From: Synechococcaceae bacterium WB8_1B_136
Lineage (GTDB): Bacteria > Cyanobacteriota > Cyanobacteriia > PCC-6307 > Cyanobiaceae
Assembly (NCBI GenBank): GCA_010029175.1
Contig: RGNC01000084.1
Location: forward strand, 1 to 8,453
DNA: 8,453 bases
Reading direction: 5' to 3'
Position 1 is the stretch's first letter; each line of letters starts with the position of its first letter. The notes under the pieces were generated by a model. The model did not search any database and was not told the origin of the DNA. It was given only the letters and a program-made list of their open reading frames with translations. A program made the translations under genes and the position numbers. Positions 5,000 through 8,453 of the stretch are shown here, one piece after another.

Positions 5000-6319
5000 A
5001 TGGGCGCCCAGGAGCCGCCGCAACCGCAGGCCAGCGGCACGGATCGCAGCGGCATGGATCCCAGCGGAACGGTGCGACGCCTGGTGGCGGTGAGCGCCGA
5101 AGGGGTGGCCAGCGGCACACCACTGATGGTGGGCAGCAAGCTGCTGCAGGGCTGGCTGGCAGCCAGCGGTGTGCCCCTGGCGCTGATCGGCCTGATCCCC
5201 CTGGCGGAGCTCCCCTACACGCTGAAGCTGTTCTGGGCGCCGCTGCTCGACCGCTGGCCGCTCCCCTGGCCCGACCGGCGCCGCGGCTGGATCCTGGTGC
5301 TGCAACTGCTGTTGGTGGCGGTGATCGCCGCAATGGCGCTGCTGCGTCCAAGCACCGACCCCGCCAGCCTGACGGCAATCGGCGTGATGGCCCTGCTGCT
5401 GGCGGTGCTCAGCGCCACCCAGGACATCGTGATCGACGCCTACCGCACCGATCTGCTGCCGGAGGCCGAGCGCGGCGCCGGTGCCGCCGCCACCACCCTG
5501 GGCTACCGGGCGGCGATGCTGGCGGTGGGGGCCGGCGGCTTCCTGCTGGCGGGCCGCTACGGCTGGCCGGCGGCCTTCCTGAGTGCAGCGGCCCTGGTGG
5601 CGGCGGTGATTCCGTTCACGCTCACGGCACCGACGCTGCAGCCGGTGCAGCATGCCGTCACCAGCCTGCGCCAGGCGGTGTTGGGGCCGGCCCGGGAGTT
5701 TCTGCACCGCGCCGGCCCTGGCCGCACCTGGCAGCTGCTCCTGCTGGTGCTGCTCTACCGCTGGCCCGACGGCCTGCTCAGTGCCATGGCCATCCCCTTC
5801 CTGACGCTGCAGGGCTTCAGCGAAGCCCAGATCGGCCTGGTGCAGGGGGGCTGGGCGATCGCCGCCACCATGGTGGGCACGGTGCTGGGCGGTGCGCTGT
5901 TCGCCTGGCTGGGCATGAACCGCTCCCTGTGGCTGTTCGCCGTGGCCGGCGCCATCGGCAACCTGAGCTACTGGGCCCTGGCCAGCTTCGGCGGCGGCTT
6001 CGCCGGACTGATCACTGCCGTGAGCCTGGAGAATATCAGCGGGGGCATGGTGGGAGCGGTGTTCGTGGCGCTGCTGATGAGCCTCTGCAACCCGCGCTTC
6101 TCCGCCACCCAGTACGCCCTGCTCTCCGGCGTCTACGCCATGAGCCGCTCACTGCTCTCGGCACCGGCGGGGGTGGTGGCCGAGCGGGTGGGCTGGTCCA
6201 GCTTCTTTCTGTTCACAGTGGCGGCGGCGATTCCCGCCTTCCTGCTGCTGGCCCGGCTGGCCCCCTGGGGTGAGCAGGAAGCCCGCGGCGCCTTCGATCC
6301 GGCCCGCGACGCCACCTGA
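5000..6319 (+). CDS. AmpG-like major facilitator superfamily transporter
   Basis: This is an inner-membrane transporter of 439 residues with about 12 hydrophobic segments. It resembles the AmpG family, whose studied members import muropeptides (GlcNAc-anhydroMurNAc peptides) during cell-wall recycling. The family pattern is clear. EGVASGTPLMVGSKLLQGWL (residues 34-53) is followed by IGLIPLAELPYTLKLFWAPLLDR (the start of the first cytoplasmic loop). DIVIDAYRTDLLPEAERGAGAA follows in the middle, then a GYR motif. A helix ends in ENISGGM near 344-350, and later comes FSATQYALLSG. The ATG at 5000 has GAGAGG just upstream (4992-4997), closer than ideal. An ATG at 5054 is possible and would remove a hydrophilic repeat-containing leader. 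It ends 14 bases from the converging rlmN stop. The substrate in cyanobacteria is inferred; a related amphiphile or sugar is possible. Confidence 0.88.
   Translation: MGAQEPPQPQASGTDRSGMDPSGTVRRLVAVSAEGVASGTPLMVGSKLLQGWLAASGVPLALIGLIPLAELPYTLKLFWAPLLDRWPLPWPDRRRGWILVLQLLLVAVIAAMALLRPSTDPASLTAIGVMALLLAVLSATQDIVIDAYRTDLLPEAERGAGAAATTLGYRAAMLAVGAGGFLLAGRYGWPAAFLSAAALVAAVIPFTLTAPTLQPVQHAVTSLRQAVLGPAREFLHRAGPGRTWQLLLLVLLYRWPDGLLSAMAIPFLTLQGFSEAQIGLVQGGWAIAATMVGTVLGGALFAWLGMNRSLWLFAVAGAIGNLSYWALASFGGGFAGLITAVSLENISGGMVGAVFVALLMSLCNPRFSATQYALLSGVYAMSRSLLSAPAGVVAERVGWSSFFLFTVAAAIPAFLLLARLAPWGEQEARGAFDPARDAT
5036..5065 (+). repeat. short tandem repeat in the transporter N-terminus
   Basis: Two adjacent 15-base units, GGCACGGATCGCAGC and GGCATGGATCCCAGC, differ at two positions. 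They encode GTDRS and GMDPS. They lie in the hydrophilic leader before the first membrane helix. The second unit contains the alternative ATG at 5054. Confidence 0.6.
5854..5863. repeat. HIP1 palindrome (GGCGATCGCC)
   Basis: This is a third perfect HIP1 element, located within the transporter gene. It serves as a cyanobacterial genome marker only. Confidence 0.8.
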
Positions 6320-6333
6320 TCGGTTGAGGCAGG

Positions 6334-7455
6334 TCAGCTCCGCCCGGCAGGCGCGGGGTCCAGGCTGCCCTCCAGGCGCCGCCGCAGCTGGCCGCAGGCG
6401 GCATCGGCATCCAGACCGCGGCTGGCCCGCACACTCACGGCCACATGCCGATCCTGCAGGGCGCGGCGGAAGGCCTCCACCGCGCCGGGGCCAGGCCGCT
6501 GGAACTCCTCCTCGGCGATGGGGTTGTAGGGGATCAGGTTCACATGGCTCTGGAAGCCGCGCAGCAACTGGGCCAGGGCCGCCGCATGGCGAGGCTGGTC
6601 GTTGAGCCCCCCCAGCAGGATGTATTCGAAACTGACGCGCCGGCCCGTGATCGCCACGTAGCGGCGGCAATCCTCGAGCAACGCCTCGATCGGGTAGGCG
6701 TGGGCGGTGGGAATCAGCTCCTCGCGCAACCGCTGGTCCGGCGCATGCAGGCTCACCGCCAGGGTGAACTGGGCTCGCCCCAGCCGCGCCAGGGCCTGCT
6801 CCGCCAGGGTGGGCAGGGTGCGGGGCACCCCCACCGTGCTCACGGTGATCTGCCGCTGGGCCATGCCCAGATCGGTGCAGAGGCATGCGATGGCATCCAG
6901 CACCGCCTCGATGTTCAGCAACGGCTCCCCCATGCCCATGAACACGACATGGCTGGGGCGCTGCTCCATCACCTCGCGCACACTCAGCACCTGATCCACG
7001 ATCTCGTGCACCGCCAGGGAACGCTGCAGGCCTCCTTTGCCGGTGGCGCAGAAGCGGCAGGCCATCGGACAGCCCACCTGGCTGCTGACGCACACCGTGA
7101 GCCGGCCCTCAGCGGGGATGCCCACCGTTTCGATGCTGAGGCCGTCGTGGGTGGCCAGCAGCAACTTGGTGGTGCCATCGCGGGCGACGCTGCGGTGCAG
7201 CTCGCGGGAGCGGCCGATCCAATCGAAGGCGATGGCAGGGGGCTGGGCAGCCAACTGCTCGCGGAAGGCCTTGGGCAGCACCGACACCTCCTCGAGGCTG
7301 CGGGTCCCCTTGGCATAGAGCCAGTCGTGCAGCTGGCGACCGCGGAAGGCGGCCTGGCCATGGGCCGTGGCCCACTGCTCCAGAGCGGAAAGGCCCATCC
7401 CCAGCAGGGGACGGGCCTCGGTGGCAACCGCGGAGGCAGCGGGGTGGGCTGCCAT
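6334..7455 (-). CDS. rlmN: dual-specificity RNA methyltransferase RlmN
   Basis: RlmN is a radical-SAM enzyme that methylates C2 of adenosine 2503 in 23S rRNA and of adenosine 37 in some tRNAs, which improves decoding accuracy. From the ATG at 7455 it has 373 residues. An N-terminal helical domain contains FRGRQLHDWLY (residues 37-47). The radical-SAM cluster ligands are C129, C133 and C136 (CPMACRFC). GMGEPLLN is at 174-181. The two catalytic cysteines are C122 (TVCVSSQ) and C354 (DAACGQL), so the enzyme looks complete and active. A TTG one codon earlier is possible, but the ATG overlaps the hli stop as TGATG and is preferred. It is downstream of rpoC2 and hli on the same strand and may be co-transcribed with them. 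It converges on the transporter gene with 14 bases between. Confidence 0.96.
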   Translation of the reverse strand: MAAHPAASAVATEARPLLGMGLSALEQWATAHGQAAFRGRQLHDWLYAKGTRSLEEVSVLPKAFREQLAAQPPAIAFDWIGRSRELHRSVARDGTTKLLLATHDGLSIETVGIPAEGRLTVCVSSQVGCPMACRFCATGKGGLQRSLAVHEIVDQVLSVREVMEQRPSHVVFMGMGEPLLNIEAVLDAIACLCTDLGMAQRQITVSTVGVPRTLPTLAEQALARLGRAQFTLAVSLHAPDQRLREELIPTAHAYPIEALLEDCRRYVAITGRRVSFEYILLGGLNDQPRHAAALAQLLRGFQSHVNLIPYNPIAEEEFQRPGPGAVEAFRRALQDRHVAVSVRASRGLDADAACGQLRRRLEGSLDPAPAGRS

Positions 7456-7610
7456 CAATCCCAGATCAACAGGCCGTGACCCAGCCAGATCTCCACCGCC
7501 AGCAGGGCCATGAAGCCCAGCATGGCCAGGCGACCGTTGAGCCGCTCCGTGTGGGTGTGGAAGCCGTAGCGGGGCAGACGCCGCTGCGGGATGAGCGTGG
7601 GCTGGATCAT
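7455..7610 (-). CDS. hli: high-light-inducible protein (Hli/SCP, one-helix chlorophyll-binding)
   Basis: Hli proteins are single-helix thylakoid proteins related to plant light-harvesting proteins. They bind chlorophyll and carotenoid, dissipate excess energy, and assist photosystem II assembly and chlorophyll handling under stress. This one has 51 residues. After a basic N-terminus comes YGFHTHTERLNGRLAMLGF (residues 15-33), which contains a perfect chlorophyll-binding motif E-x-x-N-G-R-x-A-M-x-G-F (E22 to F33). The helix continues to about residue 49. The ATG at 7610 is the only sensible start; an ATG at 7621 in another frame stops after four codons. The gene begins 61 bases after the rpoC2 stop, and its TGA shares its A with the rlmN ATG. 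No terminator is evident between rpoC2 and hli, so some expression may come from the RNA polymerase operon as well as any stress promoter. Confidence 0.93.
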   Translation of the reverse strand: MIQPTLIPQRRLPRYGFHTHTERLNGRLAMLGFMALLAVEIWLGHGLLIWD

Positions 7611-7671
7611 CGGGTTGTCATGGGGTGGGTTGCGGCGATGGGGCCGCTGCAGACCAGGCTGGCGCGCCCGA

Positions 7672-8453
7672 TCAGTCGTCCGTGAGCAGGCCCTCCTCCT
7701 GCAGACCCTCCAGGGCGGCGGGATCAGCGATCAGCTCCTCCTCCAGGCCCTCTTCCACCACCGGGCGAGTGAAGGCAGCGGAGGTGCTGGCGCTGGCCTC
7801 GATGCCGTGGCGGCTGCGGGTGGCCTCCAGGTCGTCGTCGGAGGGATCATCGAGCAGCACACCGGCGTTGGCGGCCGAGGCCGGGGCCGGCATCTCCACG
7901 GTGTAGTCGGGGCGCAGGTTCTGCATGCGGCGGTAGCCGGAGGGATCCTCATCGAGGATGTCCGGATGGGGGCCCGCCTCGGCGCGCAGTTCCTCCTCGA
8001 AGCCGCTGAAGCCGGTGCCCGCAGGGATCAGGCGACCGATGATCACGTTCTCCTTGAGGCCGCGCAGCCAGTCGCTCTTGCCCTCGATGGCCGCTTCGGT
8101 GAGCACGCGGGTGGTCTCCTGGAAGGAGGCCGCCGAGATGAAGCTGTCGGTGTTGAGCGAGGCCTTGGTGATGCCGAGCAGCACCGGCGTGAACTCGGAG
8201 GGGGCACCGCCGGTGATCGCCATGGCGCTGTTCACCTGCTCCACCTGACGCAGCTCGATCAGCTCACCGGGGAGCAGGGTGGTGTCACCCGCATCCTCGA
8301 TGCGCACCTTGCTGGTCATCTGCCGCACGATCACTTCGATGTGCTTGTCGTCGATGGTGACGCCCTGCGACTTGTAGACGTTCTGCACTTCCTGCACCAG
8401 GCGGAACTGCAGCTTGGAGATGGCCTCCTGGGCCGCCTCAAGGGTGGGCTTGC
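7672..8453 (-). CDS. rpoC2: RNA polymerase beta' subunit C-terminal half, RpoC2 (partial)
   Basis: In cyanobacteria the largest bacterial RNA polymerase subunit is split into RpoC1 (gamma) and RpoC2 (beta'). This is the C-terminal end of RpoC2. About 259 residues are visible and the frame runs off the right edge of the window, so the start is missing. Recognisable conserved stretches, in order, are VYKSQGVTIDDKHIEVIVRQM, TPVLLGITKASLNTDSFISA, ASFQETTRVLTEAAI and GLKENVIIGRLIPAGTGF. These are close to the trigger-loop-distal region of beta' that packs near the omega subunit. After GFSGFEEEL the protein ends in a long acidic, Ala/Ser-rich tail of about 90 residues, which is expected to vary between species. 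A GTG at 8397 is internal, not a start. It is presumably the last gene of rpoB-rpoC1-rpoC2, followed by hli and rlmN. Confidence 0.97.
   Translation of the reverse strand, partial: KPTLEAAQEAISKLQFRLVQEVQNVYKSQGVTIDDKHIEVIVRQMTSKVRIEDAGDTTLLPGELIELRQVEQVNSAMAITGGAPSEFTPVLLGITKASLNTDSFISAASFQETTRVLTEAAIEGKSDWLRGLKENVIIGRLIPAGTGFSGFEEELRAEAGPHPDILDEDPSGYRRMQNLRPDYTVEMPAPASAANAGVLLDDPSDDDLEATRSRHGIEASASTSAAFTRPVVEEGLEEELIADPAALEGLQEEGLLTDD

Noticed and set aside
3912..5093. Plus-strand open frame of 393 codons opposite the HEAT-repeat gene
   Set aside because: Gln/His/Gly-rich low-complexity translation with no recognisable motif; the minus strand has clear HEAT repeats.
4816..6273. Plus-strand open frame of 485 codons in another frame of the transporter
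   Set aside because: The Arg/Gly/Pro/Ala-rich product has no domain. The overlapping frame encodes a clear multi-helix transporter.
6445..7479. Plus-strand open frame of 344 codons opposite rlmN
   Set aside because: It is a shadow of rlmN, whose catalytic cysteines are all in place; the antisense product has no family features.
7611..7671. Search for a terminator between rpoC2 and hli
   Set aside because: No stem followed by a T-run is visible. GGCGCGCC is self-complementary but too short to form a terminator hairpin.

Overview
The window looks like a stretch of chromosome from a GC-rich picocyanobacterium of the Cyanobium/Synechococcus group. Four things point there. RNA polymerase beta' is split so that its C-terminal half is a separate RpoC2 protein. 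There is a high-light-inducible (Hli) chlorophyll-binding mini-protein, a ycf35 gene otherwise known from algal plastids and cyanobacteria, and several copies of the cyanobacterial HIP1 octamer GCGATCGC. Codons are strongly GC-biased at third positions, which leaves many long but empty frames on the opposite strands. I see no tRNA, rRNA, CRISPR array, insertion sequence or phage gene. This is core genome, not an island.

Layout, left to right. Positions 1-71 hold an unassigned edge. Then on the minus strand come a DUF3143 protein and, upstream of it, a membrane-anchored J-domain protein; the two frames overlap by 149 bases. rsmG (16S rRNA G527 methyltransferase) runs divergently on the plus strand and ends 6 bases from the next gene. 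A minus-strand cluster spans 1611-4745. In transcription order it encodes a HEAT-repeat protein, a DUF2997 protein, Ycf35 (DUF1257), a single-cluster [4Fe-4S] ferredoxin and an aldo/keto reductase. The last four genes are packed at one-base overlaps or 3-base gaps and look like one operon. A 49-residue one-helix membrane peptide (minus) and an AmpG-like major facilitator transporter (plus) diverge from about 4940-5000. The right third, all minus, carries the 3' end of rpoC2, an hli gene and rlmN (23S rRNA A2503/tRNA A37 methyltransferase).

How the genes may work together. rsmG, rlmN and rpoC2 serve ribosome maturation and transcription. The hli gene sits between rpoC2 and rlmN and shares a stop/start (TGATG) with rlmN. 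The most interesting unit is the DUF2997-Ycf35-ferredoxin-aldo/keto reductase operon. Its tight coupling suggests a redox module in which a small iron-sulphur protein serves a reductase that lacks its own cysteine cluster. The reaction is unknown to me. Three separate gene junctions in the window use the same TGATG overlap, which suggests translational coupling is common here.
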